Positions 16,558 to 24,789 of a DNA stretch of 64,000 bases are shown here, in pieces. The DNA is taken from contig NZ_JAAKGV010000011.1 in NCBI RefSeq assembly GCF_011043735.1, positions 176,181 through 240,180 of the forward strand, read 5' to 3'. Numbering within the stretch: position 1 is the stretch's first letter; each line of letters begins with the position of its first letter. Under the pieces are notes generated by a model that was not told the origin of the DNA, searched no databases, and saw only the letters and a list, made by a program, of their open reading frames with translations. The position numbers were made by a program, and so were the translations under genes. This DNA is from Methylobacterium sp. DB0501 (GTDB taxonomy: Bacteria > Pseudomonadota > Alphaproteobacteria > Rhizobiales > Beijerinckiaceae).

Positions 16558-17328
16558 CTACTCTTTGTAATCCGGGTCGCTGCGCTCCAGCATGCGCTTG
16601 AACGCGTCCCATTCGGTGTCGGGCAACTGGCCCGTCTCCATCTTGTCGTAGAACGAGGCGTATTGGCCGGCGGTCTTCACCGCGACCGCCGCCGGGGGCC
16701 GGACCAGCGGGGCGCCCGCGGCCTGCAGCGCGAGCTGGGCGCGGCAGGAGCGCTCCAGGTTGTGCATCAGCTTGAACGCTTCCGCCACCGAGCGGCCGCA
16801 GGTCAGCATGCCGTGGTTGCGCAACACCATCACCGGCTTGTCGCCGAGATCGGCCACCAGCCGCTGGCGCTCGTCGAGGTCGAGGGCGATGCCCTCATAG
16901 GCGTGATAGGCGAGGCGGCCGTGGAACTGCATCGACCACTGGTTGAGCGGCAGCAGCCCCTCCTCCTGGCACGACGCGGCGACCCCCGCCACCGTGTGAG
17001 TGTGGAGCACGCACAAAGCATCCTCGCGCGCGGCGTGGACGGCGCTGTGGATGGTGAAGCCCGCGGGGTTGATGCCGAGCCCGCACGGATCGTCCACCAC
17101 CCGCCCCTCGAGGTCGACGGTGACGAGGTTGCCGGCCTTCACCTCCTCGAATCGCAACCCGTAAGGATTGATCAGGAAGCGGTGCTCGGGCCCCGGCAGA
17201 CGGGCCGAGATGTGGGTGTAGATGCTGTCGTCGAGGCCGAGGCGGTGGATCAGCCGGTAGGCCGCCGCCAGGTCGATCCGGACGCGCAGCGCGGCCTCGT
17301 CGGCGTGCGGATGAGCGGATGACGACAT
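16558..17328 (-). CDS. Class II aldolase/adducin family protein
   Basis: The 256-residue protein has the class II aldolase fold. Zinc-binding histidines appear in LHTHTVAGVA, with the third in LRNHGMLTCG, and the substrate-phosphate region is YTHISARLPG. Family members act as fuculose- or ribulose-phosphate aldolases, epimerases or decarboxylase-like enzymes; this subgroup is usually annotated only to family level. The start is ATG 17328, preceded by GAGGTCC. The gene is divergent from a GntR regulator at 17555 and lies ahead of a family-5 ABC importer. Confidence 0.85.
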   Translation of the reverse strand: MSSSAHPHADEAALRVRIDLAAAYRLIHRLGLDDSIYTHISARLPGPEHRFLINPYGLRFEEVKAGNLVTVDLEGRVVDDPCGLGINPAGFTIHSAVHAAREDALCVLHTHTVAGVAASCQEEGLLPLNQWSMQFHGRLAYHAYEGIALDLDERQRLVADLGDKPVMVLRNHGMLTCGRSVAEAFKLMHNLERSCRAQLALQAAGAPLVRPPAAVAVKTAGQYASFYDKMETGQLPDTEWDAFKRMLERSDPDYKE

Positions 17329-17524
17329 CGGACCTCCTCGCGGATCAATTCGGCGGCAGGACGCGCCGCGACGACTTACGCTGGACTGGCGGCGCGGCGC
17401 GACAACGCGCGCGCCGACGGCCGGATGCAGAACCGGGTGGAACACGACATGACCCGGCATGAGCCTAGACTGGCCCGGCCCCACGTGACGATCAAGCTGA
17501 AAGTGTCGACAATCGACGCCCAAG

Positions 17525-17546
17525 CGTTGCACACTCCGGTGCAACG
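17525..17546. promoter_or_regulatory. Perfect palindrome upstream of the GntR gene, operator candidate
   Basis: CGTTGCAC (17525-17532) and GTGCAACG (17539-17546) are perfect 8-base arms around ACTCCG. The repeat overlaps the front of the GGAGG ribosome binding site of the GntR gene and lies in the divergent intergenic region. A second palindrome, TGTCGACA, is at 17504-17511. Autoregulation by the GntR protein and control of the divergent aldolase gene are likely. Confidence 0.6.
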
Positions 17547-17554
17547 GAGGTGCG

Positions 17555-18268
17555 ATGCGCGCGATGTCCCCACCCGTCGGGTTGCCGGTGCTGGCCGAGA
17601 GCGATCTCGTGCGCCAGGTCGCGCGCCGGCTCACCGACGCGATCGTGCAGGGGCGTCTGCCCCCCGGCGCCAAGGTGGCGGAGGCGGCGGTCGCCCGCGA
17701 GCTCGGCATCAGCCGGGCGCCGGTGCGAGAGGCCGCGCGCCTGCTCGAGAGCCAGGGCCTGCTCCGGGCCTCGCCGCGGCGCGGCTTCTTCGTGCGCGAA
17801 TTGTCGGCACAGGAGGTCGACGAGCTCTACGCCTTGCGCCTCTGCGTCGAGCGCCACGCGGCGGTCGAGGCGGCGCGCCGCCTGACGCCGGCCGTGCGGG
17901 AGGCCCTGCGCCGCCAGCTCGACCTGATGCGGGACCTGGCCCGGCGCGACGACCCCGCGGCGATCGTCGAGGCCGATTACCAGTTCCACCGCCTGATCTG
18001 CGAGGCCGCCGGCAATGCCCGGATGCTGCGCCTGTTCGACGGGCTGGCCTCGGAGTTGCGGATCGTCATCGGTCTGATCGGCCGGCTCTACGACGATCCG
18101 CAGGAGATCGCCCGCACCCACGAGCCGGTGCTGGCGGCCATCGAGGCCGGCCACCCGGAGCGGATCGTCGCCCATGTCGACCACCATCTCGGCGTCGCCC
18201 GCCGGGAGGTCGGCCGGCTGGTGCAAAGCCTCACCCCCACCGCCCGACAGACGAGGGAGACCCCATGA
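17555..18268 (+). CDS. GntR family regulator, FadR/FCD subfamily
   Basis: The 237-residue regulator has an N-terminal winged helix (VRQVARRLTDAIVQGRLPPG, ARELGISRAPVREAARLLE, LRASPRRGFFVREL) and an FCD helical domain with the metal-site motif DYQFHRLICEAAGN and the later HEPVLAAIEAGHPE and HVDHHL histidines. ATG 17555 is preceded by GGAGG at good spacing. It overlaps the deacetylase gene by four bases (ATGA), so it is co-transcribed with that gene and the cupin, and it is divergent from the aldolase gene. It probably controls both sides. Confidence 0.88.
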   Translation: MRAMSPPVGLPVLAESDLVRQVARRLTDAIVQGRLPPGAKVAEAAVARELGISRAPVREAARLLESQGLLRASPRRGFFVRELSAQEVDELYALRLCVERHAAVEAARRLTPAVREALRRQLDLMRDLARRDDPAAIVEADYQFHRLICEAAGNARMLRLFDGLASELRIVIGLIGRLYDDPQEIARTHEPVLAAIEAGHPERIVAHVDHHLGVARREVGRLVQSLTPTARQTRETP

Positions 18269-19293
18269 AGGCCGTCCATTCCGAGGACCATCGCCGCCAC
18301 GACCCCAAATTCTTCCTGGTGCGCGGCCAGGTGAAGCCCGCCGCCGACCAGCCCGAGCGGGCCGACCGGCTGCTCGCCGGGCTCACGGCCGGACGCCACG
18401 CGGTGGTGGCGCCGCAAGGACACGGCGGGGGCGCCCGGGCGCAGGTGCACAGCCCCGACTACCTCGCCTTCCTGGCCGAGGCCTGGGAGGAGTGGGAGGC
18501 GCTGCCCGACCATGGCCCCGAGATGATCGCCAACATCCACCCGGTGCGCGAGGCGGCGACCTACCCGACCCACATCGTCGGGCGCCTCGGCTGGCACACG
18601 GTCGATACCGCCTGCCCGATCGGCCCGGGCACCTATGCGGCGGCGTGCGCCGCCACCGACGTCGCCGCGAGCGCGGCGCAACTCGTCCTCGACGGCGAGG
18701 ATGCGGCCTACGCGCTCTGCCGCCCGCCCGGCCACCACGCCTATCGCGACCGGGCCGGGGGCCATTGCTACTTCAACAACAGCGCGGTCGCCGCCGCGCA
18801 TTTGCGCCGCAAGCACGCCCGGGTCGCGGTGCTCGACGTCGACGTGCATCACGGCAACGGCACGCAAGGCATCTTCTACCGCGATCCGAGCGTGCTCACC
18901 GTCTCGCTCCACGCCGATCCGCGCGGCTTCTACCCCTTCGTCTGGGGCTACGCCCACGAGCGCGGGGAAGGGGAGGGGATCGGCGCCAACCTCAACCTGC
19001 CGCTGCCGCTCGGCACCGGCGACGACGCCTATCTCGCCCTGCTGACCGGCACGGCGACCCGCACGATCGCGGCCTTCGCCCCGACCGCGCTCGTGGTCGC
19101 GCTCGGCCTCGACGCCTCGGAGCACGATCCGCTCGCCGGCCTCGCCATCACCACCGAGGGCTTCCGCCGTATCGGCGCGGCGCTCGCGGCTCTCCGTCTC
19201 CCGACGGTGCTGGTGCAGGAGGGCGGCTACCTCTCCGACCTCCTCGGCGAGAATCTCACGGCGGTCCTCGCCGGCTTCGAATCCGCCCGCTAG
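18265..19293 (+). CDS. Histone deacetylase family protein, acetylpolyamine amidohydrolase-like
   Basis: The 342-residue zinc hydrolase belongs to the HDAC/acetylpolyamine amidohydrolase superfamily. Catalytic motifs are RPPGHHAYRDRAGG (paired histidines), the zinc site DVDVHHGNGTQ, and GLDASEHDPLAG with a further zinc-ligand aspartate. The N-terminal MKAVHSEDHRRHDPKFFLVRG with PAADQPER resembles bacterial AphA-type enzymes, which deacetylate acetylated polyamines. The substrate could also be another acetyl-amide. The start overlaps the regulator stop, and a cupin follows 12 bases after the stop. Confidence 0.85.
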   Translation: MKAVHSEDHRRHDPKFFLVRGQVKPAADQPERADRLLAGLTAGRHAVVAPQGHGGGARAQVHSPDYLAFLAEAWEEWEALPDHGPEMIANIHPVREAATYPTHIVGRLGWHTVDTACPIGPGTYAAACAATDVAASAAQLVLDGEDAAYALCRPPGHHAYRDRAGGHCYFNNSAVAAAHLRRKHARVAVLDVDVHHGNGTQGIFYRDPSVLTVSLHADPRGFYPFVWGYAHERGEGEGIGANLNLPLPLGTGDDAYLALLTGTATRTIAAFAPTALVVALGLDASEHDPLAGLAITTEGFRRIGAALAALRLPTVLVQEGGYLSDLLGENLTAVLAGFESAR

Positions 19294-19305
19294 GAGGTCG
19301 TTCCG

Positions 19306-19620
19306 ATGGCCTTCGCCTGCACGATTCCCGCAATCCCGACCGTCCAGGTCGACGACGACACGGTCCGCATCACCCGCTGGGATTTTTCGCCCGGCGCCGT
19401 CACCGGCTGGCACGAGCACGGCTGGCCCTATTTCGTGGTGATGATCACCGCCGGCACCCTGCGGATCCATGACGGCACCCAGGTCACCGAGGTGCCGCTC
19501 GCCCACGGCCAGTCCTACCGCCGCCCGGCCGGCATCCGCCACGACGTCCAGAACGGCTCCGACCACCCGATCGCCTTCGTGGAGATCGAAGTGAAGCGGC
19601 CGGAGGGTCTGGCGGGCTGA
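19306..19620 (+). CDS. Small cupin-domain protein
   Basis: The 104-residue single-domain cupin has motif 1 SPGAVTGWHEHGWPYFVVMI with the metal ligands WHEHGW, and motif 2 GQSYRRPAGIRHDVQNG with the second histidine. The fold suggests a small isomerase or dioxygenase, or a sensor of a ligand. It ends the GntR-deacetylase-cupin operon and may act on the deacetylase product; no function can be named. The bidirectional hairpin at 19634-19659 follows. Confidence 0.8.
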   Translation: MAFACTIPAIPTVQVDDDTVRITRWDFSPGAVTGWHEHGWPYFVVMITAGTLRIHDGTQVTEVPLAHGQSYRRPAGIRHDVQNGSDHPIAFVEIEVKRPEGLAG

Positions 19621-19633
19621 CCCGCAAAAGGAA

Positions 19634-19659
19634 GCGGCCGGGGCGTGAGCCCCGGCCGC
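19634..19659 (-). terminator. Rho-independent terminator of the flagellin gene (bidirectional hairpin)
   Basis: GCGGCCGGGGC (19634-19644) and GCCCCGGCCGC (19649-19659) form a perfect 11-bp stem with a 4-base loop. On the minus strand it is followed by a T-rich run (TTCCTTTT), 28 bases past the flagellin stop. On the plus strand no T-run follows, though the hairpin may still cap the cupin transcript. Confidence 0.8.
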
Positions 19660-19687
19660 CAAGATTACTGCTGAGGCTGCGCGCCGA

Positions 19688-21964
19688 TCAGCGCAGGAGC
19701 TGCAGGATGCTCTGCTGCGACTGGTTGGCGAGCGAGAGCGCGGACACGGTCAGCGACTGCCGAGTCGACAGGGCCTGCGAGTTCGCCGCCTCCTCGTTTA
19801 GATCGGCGTCGGTCAGCTTGGACGCGCCGGTCTGCAGGTTGTTGATCACGGTCTTGTTGAAGTCCTGGCGGTTCTGCACCACCGCCAGGTTGGAGCCGAA
19901 GGTCGAGGCCTGGTTGCGCAGGCTGCTCGCCGCCGAGGTGAGGAAGTTCAGGACGTTGTTGGTCGAGGTGTTGTCCTGGAACTCGTTGGCACCGTTCTGG
20001 CCGAGCTTGGCCAGGCCGAGGCCGGTCGCGTCGAAGGTCACGCCGCTCACCTGGATTGACGACGTGCCACGCTCGTTGAACGTGAGCTTCATGTTGTCGC
20101 CGTTGAGCAGGTTGGTGCCGTTATAGCCCGAGTCCTGCGCGGTCGTCTTGATGTTGTCGAGGATCTGGTTGTACTGCTTGATCAGCTGGGCGCGGGCGTT
20201 CTGGGCGTTGGCGTCCACCACCGGCGCACCCGCCGCGGTGAACATCGAGGCCGTGGTGCCGCCGATCGCGCCGCCATCCGCCGCACCGCCGATCGTCGCC
20301 GAGGCGTTGTCGTTGGTGGTCTGGATCGTCAGCTTGCCGGTCGAGTCGATCGTGGCGGTCATGTTGTTGGCCGCCAGCTGGGTGTTGAGCTGGTCGAGGG
20401 TCTTGACGGTGCCGTTGGTCCCGTCGCCGAAGGTCACGTTCACGGCGGTGCCGCCGCGGAGCGAGCCGAAGGTCAGGGTCTTGCCCGCCAGGCCGCCGGG
20501 GGTCGAGGTCCGGGTCGCCGTGAAGCTCGTCTGCGTCCCGGCGGTGCCGGCCAGCCCGAGAGCCGACAGGGTGTTGCCCGATCCCGTGATGTTGAGGTCG
20601 GACTGGATGCCGGTGCTGATCTTCAGGGTGCCGGTCGAGCTGACGCTGGAAGCGACGTTGCCGGCCGTGGTCGTCGCCGTCGCGCCGGTGGCGGACAGCG
20701 TCGCGGTCTGCACGCCGCTGGCGAGATCCATCGCCGTCAGCACGTCGTTGACCGTCGCGGTGCGGATGTAGACGGTCGTGTTGCCGTTGCCGTCCGTCTC
20801 GAGCTTGCCGCTGTTCATCACGCCCTGGCGCGTGGCCGAGGCGGTCGGCGGAACGCCGTCCTTGAACGTGATGGTCTTGCCGTTCACGTTCATCGTCGAG
20901 CCGTCGACCATCAGCGACGCCATGCTGGTGCTGCTGGTGGTCCGGGAGACCGTCACGCTGGCTTGGCCGGCACCCGAGGCACTCGACAGGCCGAGACCCT
21001 TCAGGAGGTCAGCCTCACCGGAGATGTTGAGGTCGGCACCGGTCGTCGAGCTGAGAGACAGCTTGTTGCCGGTGATCGTCGAAACGGCACCGGAACTGCC
21101 GGCCGCGAGGGTTGCAACACCGGTGGTCGCGTTGATCGACGAGACGACCTGCGTACCGCTCGCGAGGTCGATGGCGTTCATCAGGTCGGTGGTCGTCGCC
21201 GCCGACGTGATGCTCGTGGTTCCCGTCAGCCCGAGATAGACAGTCGAGTTCCCTGATCCATCCGTGACGATATTGCCGTTGATACCCTGGGATCCGGTGA
21301 CTGTAGTCGGAACCGCGGCGGAACGGAACGTGATGGTCTTGCCGTTGACGCTGAGGGTGTCGCCGTCGTTGATGAAGTTCGCTGAGCCCGAGGTCGCGCC
21401 CGAGCTGATCGAACCAGCGGCCGTGCCGACGAGCAGGCTGGTATTGGTCATGCTGGCCACGGTCGCACCGGTGAGCGCGCCGGCCGTACCACCGATCGTC
21501 TCTGCGCCGGTGATGACGGTCTTGCCCGCGAGGCTACCGTTGTAGAGCGTGCCGCTCAGGGCCGAGTTGTTGGTGAAGGTCTGGGTGCCGCGCAGGTCCT
21601 GCGCCGTGCCGCCTGCGATCGAGGCCGTCACGTTCGACTTGGTCGAGTAACCCGGCGCGGCCTGGAGGGCCTGGTTGGCGACCGACTTCGCGGAGTCGAG
21701 CAGCTTCTGGATCGACGTGATGCCGGCGTTGGCCTGCTGGATGACCTGCACGCCGTTCGAGATCGAGTCGAGCAGGTTGGTCAGGTCGTTGGCGCGGTTG
21801 GTCTGCGCCTGCGCGGTGAAGAAGTTGGTCGGGTTGTCGAGGGCCGAGTTGACCTTCTTGCCGGTGGCCAGACGAGTCTGCGTGGTAGCCAGCAGGTCGG
21901 CGGTGCTCTGGGCGACGAGGAGGTTCTGCCGCGTCGCGGCCGAAAGGGTAACGCTGTTAGCCAT
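19688..21964 (-). CDS. Flagellin, large form with an internally repeated central domain
   Basis: The product of about 758 residues is the filament subunit. The N-terminal coiled-coil D0/D1 region (NSVTLSAATRQNLLVAQST, LATGKKVNSALDNPTNFFTA) and the C-terminal D1/D0 region (LRNQASTFGSNLAVVQNRQDF, LNEEAANSQALSTRQ, QQSILQLLR) are canonical for alphaproteobacterial flagellins. The middle 500 residues are Thr/Ser/Gly-rich and contain two related units of about 150 residues. Each starts with VNGKTITF and holds a TDG(S/N)GN(S/T)TVY motif, an AIDLASG/AMDLASG motif and an LNISG/LNITG motif. The start is ATG 21964, with AAGGA eight bases ahead. The gene is divergent from flbT, whose product controls flagellin mRNA in related bacteria. 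Confidence 0.93.
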   Translation of the reverse strand: MANSVTLSAATRQNLLVAQSTADLLATTQTRLATGKKVNSALDNPTNFFTAQAQTNRANDLTNLLDSISNGVQVIQQANAGITSIQKLLDSAKSVANQALQAAPGYSTKSNVTASIAGGTAQDLRGTQTFTNNSALSGTLYNGSLAGKTVITGAETIGGTAGALTGATVASMTNTSLLVGTAAGSISSGATSGSANFINDGDTLSVNGKTITFRSAAVPTTVTGSQGINGNIVTDGSGNSTVYLGLTGTTSITSAATTTDLMNAIDLASGTQVVSSINATTGVATLAAGSSGAVSTITGNKLSLSSTTGADLNISGEADLLKGLGLSSASGAGQASVTVSRTTSSTSMASLMVDGSTMNVNGKTITFKDGVPPTASATRQGVMNSGKLETDGNGNTTVYIRTATVNDVLTAMDLASGVQTATLSATGATATTTAGNVASSVSSTGTLKISTGIQSDLNITGSGNTLSALGLAGTAGTQTSFTATRTSTPGGLAGKTLTFGSLRGGTAVNVTFGDGTNGTVKTLDQLNTQLAANNMTATIDSTGKLTIQTTNDNASATIGGAADGGAIGGTTASMFTAAGAPVVDANAQNARAQLIKQYNQILDNIKTTAQDSGYNGTNLLNGDNMKLTFNERGTSSIQVSGVTFDATGLGLAKLGQNGANEFQDNTSTNNVLNFLTSAASSLRNQASTFGSNLAVVQNRQDFNKTVINNLQTGASKLTDADLNEEAANSQALSTRQSLTVSALSLANQSQQSILQLLR

Positions 21965-21988
21965 CGGGCTGATCCTTGTGATCAATGT

Positions 21989-22009
21989 CCATCGTCGTTT
22001 TGACGATGG
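21989..22009 (-). promoter_or_regulatory. Flagellin 5' leader hairpin, candidate FlbT target
   Basis: CCATCGTC and GACGATGG form a perfect 8-bp stem with a 5-base loop, 25-45 bases upstream of the flagellin start codon and just ahead of its ribosome binding site (21973-21977). In Caulobacter, FlbT acts on the 5' untranslated region of flagellin mRNA. Here flbT is the divergent neighbour. That this hairpin is the target is inference. Confidence 0.5.
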
Positions 22010-22317
22010 AGCCACTCTGGGCTGTCGGGTGTTGCGCGTGTCTTAATGCGGTTCCTTAGAGATGGGCCTTCTGCCGATATAGTTAATGCAGAGTAGTGCG
22101 ATCGGATCGCGCGCTGCTCCAGACGGGGATTGCGGATGGCGTTACCGATTTCTTAATGTACGGGGCTCATGTTTCTGCATGTAAGCTGCACGACCGCCAC
22201 CCATCCCGGGATGCGCGCTCTGCTGCACAGGGGTGTCGGAGCGCCGGACAGGCTGCTCCGCGCTCTCCGTCGCGGGGTTGCTCCCCGAGGTGACGACAGG
22301 CCGGACAGGACCCGCCC

Positions 22318-22731
22318 ATGCCCCTGCGCATCAACCTCAAGCCGAACGAGCGCCTGATCATCAACGGCGCGGCGATCCGCAACGGCGACCGCGCCACCAG
22401 CCTCCTGATCGAGAATCCGTGCAAGTTCCTGCGCGAGAGCGAGATCATCCCCGAGAGCGAGGCCGACACCGCCTGCAAGCAGATCTGCGTCACGCTCCAG
22501 CTGATCTACCTCGCCGACCATCCGCGGGAGGCCGACGACCTGCTGGTGCGCCAGTCGACCGAGCTGCTGAAGGCGATGCCGACGAGCGCGCCCTACCTCG
22601 TGGCGATCCAGGACGAGCTCGCCGCCGGGCAGTATCACCGCGCCCTGAAGGTCGGCCGCGAGCTCGTCGCCTACGAGCGTTCCCTGCTCGATCGCCTCGA
22701 GACCCCGCCCGACGCCGCGTCACCGTCCTGA
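22318..22731 (+). CDS. flbT: Flagellum biosynthesis repressor FlbT
   Basis: The 137-residue cytoplasmic regulator begins MPLRINLKPNERLIINGAAI, followed by FLRESEIIPESEADTACKQI and IYLADHP, the diagnostic FlbT run. In Caulobacter and relatives FlbT binds the flagellin mRNA leader and couples flagellin synthesis to hook completion. Its usual partner FlaF is normally next to it; no flaF is visible here. The gene is divergent from the flagellin gene, which has a leader hairpin. Confidence 0.93.
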   Translation: MPLRINLKPNERLIINGAAIRNGDRATSLLIENPCKFLRESEIIPESEADTACKQICVTLQLIYLADHPREADDLLVRQSTELLKAMPTSAPYLVAIQDELAAGQYHRALKVGRELVAYERSLLDRLETPPDAASPS

Positions 22732-22789
22732 CATCGCCGCGCAACCAATCCGCCCCGGCCCGGCCGCAATGGGTGGCGAAGAAGCGGGC

Positions 22790-23005
22790 ATGAGCGACCG
22801 CACCCGCATCGACTGGAGCACACCCGCGCAACTCGTCGTCTGGCCGGGCGACGCCGCCGGGGAGCGCCCGACCACCACCCTGCGCGAGGCGGTGGCGGAG
22901 TCGGCCCGGATCAAGGCCGGGGTCGTCTGGATCGTGCTCGCCGACGGGCACATCCTGCGGCCGGGCCGGATCGCCGAGCTGCGGGCGGCTCTGCCGCCGG
23001 GCTGA
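22790..23005 (+). CDS. Small hypothetical protein, 71 residues
   Basis: The product starts MSDRTRIDWSTPAQLVVWPG and continues with a short helix (TTTLREAVAESARIKAGV) and a beta pair (VWIVLADGHILRPGRI). It is probably a small alpha/beta domain. I recognise no family with certainty; similar short proteins occur as conserved hypotheticals in Methylobacteriaceae. It lies between flbT and the antiporter gene and may be co-transcribed with either. Confidence 0.6.
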   Translation: MSDRTRIDWSTPAQLVVWPGDAAGERPTTTLREAVAESARIKAGVVWIVLADGHILRPGRIAELRAALPPG

Positions 23006-23078
23006 CGCCCCAGCGACGGAAGGTCCGCAAACCGCCCGCACCCGGTGCGCGTTCCTCCTCTTCAGAAGCGGAGGGGTG

Positions 23079-24629
23079 ATGCTGATCTTCGAATGGATCG
23101 CCGGCGTGCTCGTCGTCGCGGTCCTGCTCGCCGGGCTGGCCCGGCGCCTCGGCGCCCCGTTCCCGGCCTTCCTCGCCGTCGGCGGGGCGGCGCTCGCCTT
23201 CGTGCCGCAGGTGCCGCGCCTCGATCTCGATCCGGACCTGGCGCTCGCGCTGTTCCTTGCCCCCGTCCTGCTCGACGCCGCCTACGACACCAGCCTGCGC
23301 GACCTGAAGCGCAACTGGATGCCGGTCGCCGGCCTCGTCGTCGGCGCGGTCGGGGTCACGACCCTGGCGGTGGCGCTGGTCGCGCGCTGGCTGGTGCCCG
23401 ACATGCCGTTATCCGCCGCCATCGTGCTCGGCGCCATCGTGGCGCCGCCGGATGCGGTGGCGGCGCTCTCGGTGCTGGCCCATGCCCGGCTGCCCCACCG
23501 CCTCGTCACCATCCTCAAGGGCGAGAGCCTGTTCAACGACGCCTCGTCGCTGCTGATCTACCGCCTCGCCCTCGGGGCGGTCGCGACCGGCTCGTTCTCG
23601 GCCTCGGAGGTCGCCCCGACCTTCCTCGTCGGCGTGGTCGGCGGGCTCGTCGCCGGGCCGGCTCTGGCCTGGCTCTACGTCCGTCTGATGCGCCGGGTCA
23701 CCGATCCGCCGAGCGCCGTGGTGCTGCAATTCGTGGCGACCTTCGGCCTGTGGCTCGCCGCCGAGCGGGTCGAGGTCTCGGGCGTGCTCACCGTCGTCAG
23801 CTTCGGCCTCACCGTGTCGCGGCTCTCGCCCCAGACCATGCCGGCGCATCTGCGCCTCACCTCCAACACCGTCTGGGAGACGGCGGTGTTCGTGCTCAAC
23901 GTGCTCGCCTTCGTGCTGATCGGCCTGCAGATCGGCCCGATCCTCGAGGGCCTGAGCCCGGCCGAGCGCAGCCACACCGCGCTGGTCGCCGCCGCGGTGT
24001 TCGGCACCCTCGTGGCGGTGCGCCTCGCCTGGGTGCTCGGCGCGCGGGGGATGGCGCGGCTGTGGCACCGCTTCGCCGGGCCGGTGGGGCCGCGGCCCAT
24101 CGGCCTGCGCTCCGGTGCCACGGTGGCGTGGTGCGGCATGCGCGGCGTCGTCACCATCGCGCTGGCGCTGGCGCTGCCGGGCGACTTCCCGCATCGCGAC
24201 CTCGTGGTGCTGACGGCGTTCTGCGTCGTGCTCGGCACCCTGGTGATCCAGGGCCTGACCCTGCGCCCGCTGATCGCCTGGTTCTCCCTCGGCGACGACG
24301 ATCCGGTCGGGCTCGAGATCGGCCGCGCCCGGGCGGCGGCCTACCGGGCCGCCCGCGACAGCCTGGCCGAGGAGACATCGCCCCATGCCGAGGCGCTGCG
24401 GCGGGAGTTCGAGGCCGGGATCCGCGAGGCGGAGGCCCATGACGAGGGACTCGCCCCGTCGAGCCTGCCCGCCGACGCCCTGCGCCGCCGCGCCGTCGAG
24501 GCCGCCCGGACCACCATCCTGGCGATGCGGGACCGCGACGAGATCGGCGACGACGCCTATCTCCGCCTCGAGGAGGAGCTGGACTGGACCGAGCTCAGCG
24601 CCACGCCGCGGGAGGAGGTGGCGTCGTGA
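23079..24629 (+). CDS. Na+/H+ antiporter, CPA1 family
   Basis: The 516-residue inner-membrane protein has about twelve hydrophobic helices and the CPA1 ion-site region IVLGAIVAPPDAVAALSVL, followed by ILKGESLFNDASSLLIYRLAL. WCGMRGVVTIALALALPG follows later, as in bacterial NhaP/YjcE exchangers. The C-terminal 100 residues are a cytoplasmic, charged helical tail. It exchanges Na+ or K+ for protons in pH and salt homeostasis. AGCGGAGG stands just upstream; a GTG at 23076 would add one residue. Confidence 0.9.
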   Translation: MLIFEWIAGVLVVAVLLAGLARRLGAPFPAFLAVGGAALAFVPQVPRLDLDPDLALALFLAPVLLDAAYDTSLRDLKRNWMPVAGLVVGAVGVTTLAVALVARWLVPDMPLSAAIVLGAIVAPPDAVAALSVLAHARLPHRLVTILKGESLFNDASSLLIYRLALGAVATGSFSASEVAPTFLVGVVGGLVAGPALAWLYVRLMRRVTDPPSAVVLQFVATFGLWLAAERVEVSGVLTVVSFGLTVSRLSPQTMPAHLRLTSNTVWETAVFVLNVLAFVLIGLQIGPILEGLSPAERSHTALVAAAVFGTLVAVRLAWVLGARGMARLWHRFAGPVGPRPIGLRSGATVAWCGMRGVVTIALALALPGDFPHRDLVVLTAFCVVLGTLVIQGLTLRPLIAWFSLGDDDPVGLEIGRARAAAYRAARDSLAEETSPHAEALRREFEAGIREAEAHDEGLAPSSLPADALRRRAVEAARTTILAMRDRDEIGDDAYLRLEEELDWTELSATPREEVAS

Positions 24630-24789
24630 TCGCTCCCGGCGCGGTGCCGGGCCGCGCCGGGCGCACGGCGAAAACGATGGTCAGACCCGAAGGGTTGATT
24701 GTATCCCGTATCGGCTTGAGACCAAAAAACCTGCGCGCCGGCCGACGGATGTCCCGCGCGGGCGCCAAGAGACGCACGAGCGAGACGCC

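Noticed and set aside
20100..21700. Possible tandem DNA repeats or CRISPR-like pattern inside the flagellin gene
   Set aside because: The similarity is at protein level between two domain copies, with no constant DNA repeat or spacer.
22010..22317. A sigma-54 or sigma-28 promoter for the flagellin gene
   Set aside because: I found no convincing GG-N10-GC or TAAA-N15-GCCGATAA match; TTAATG occurs three times, but that is not enough to call a promoter.
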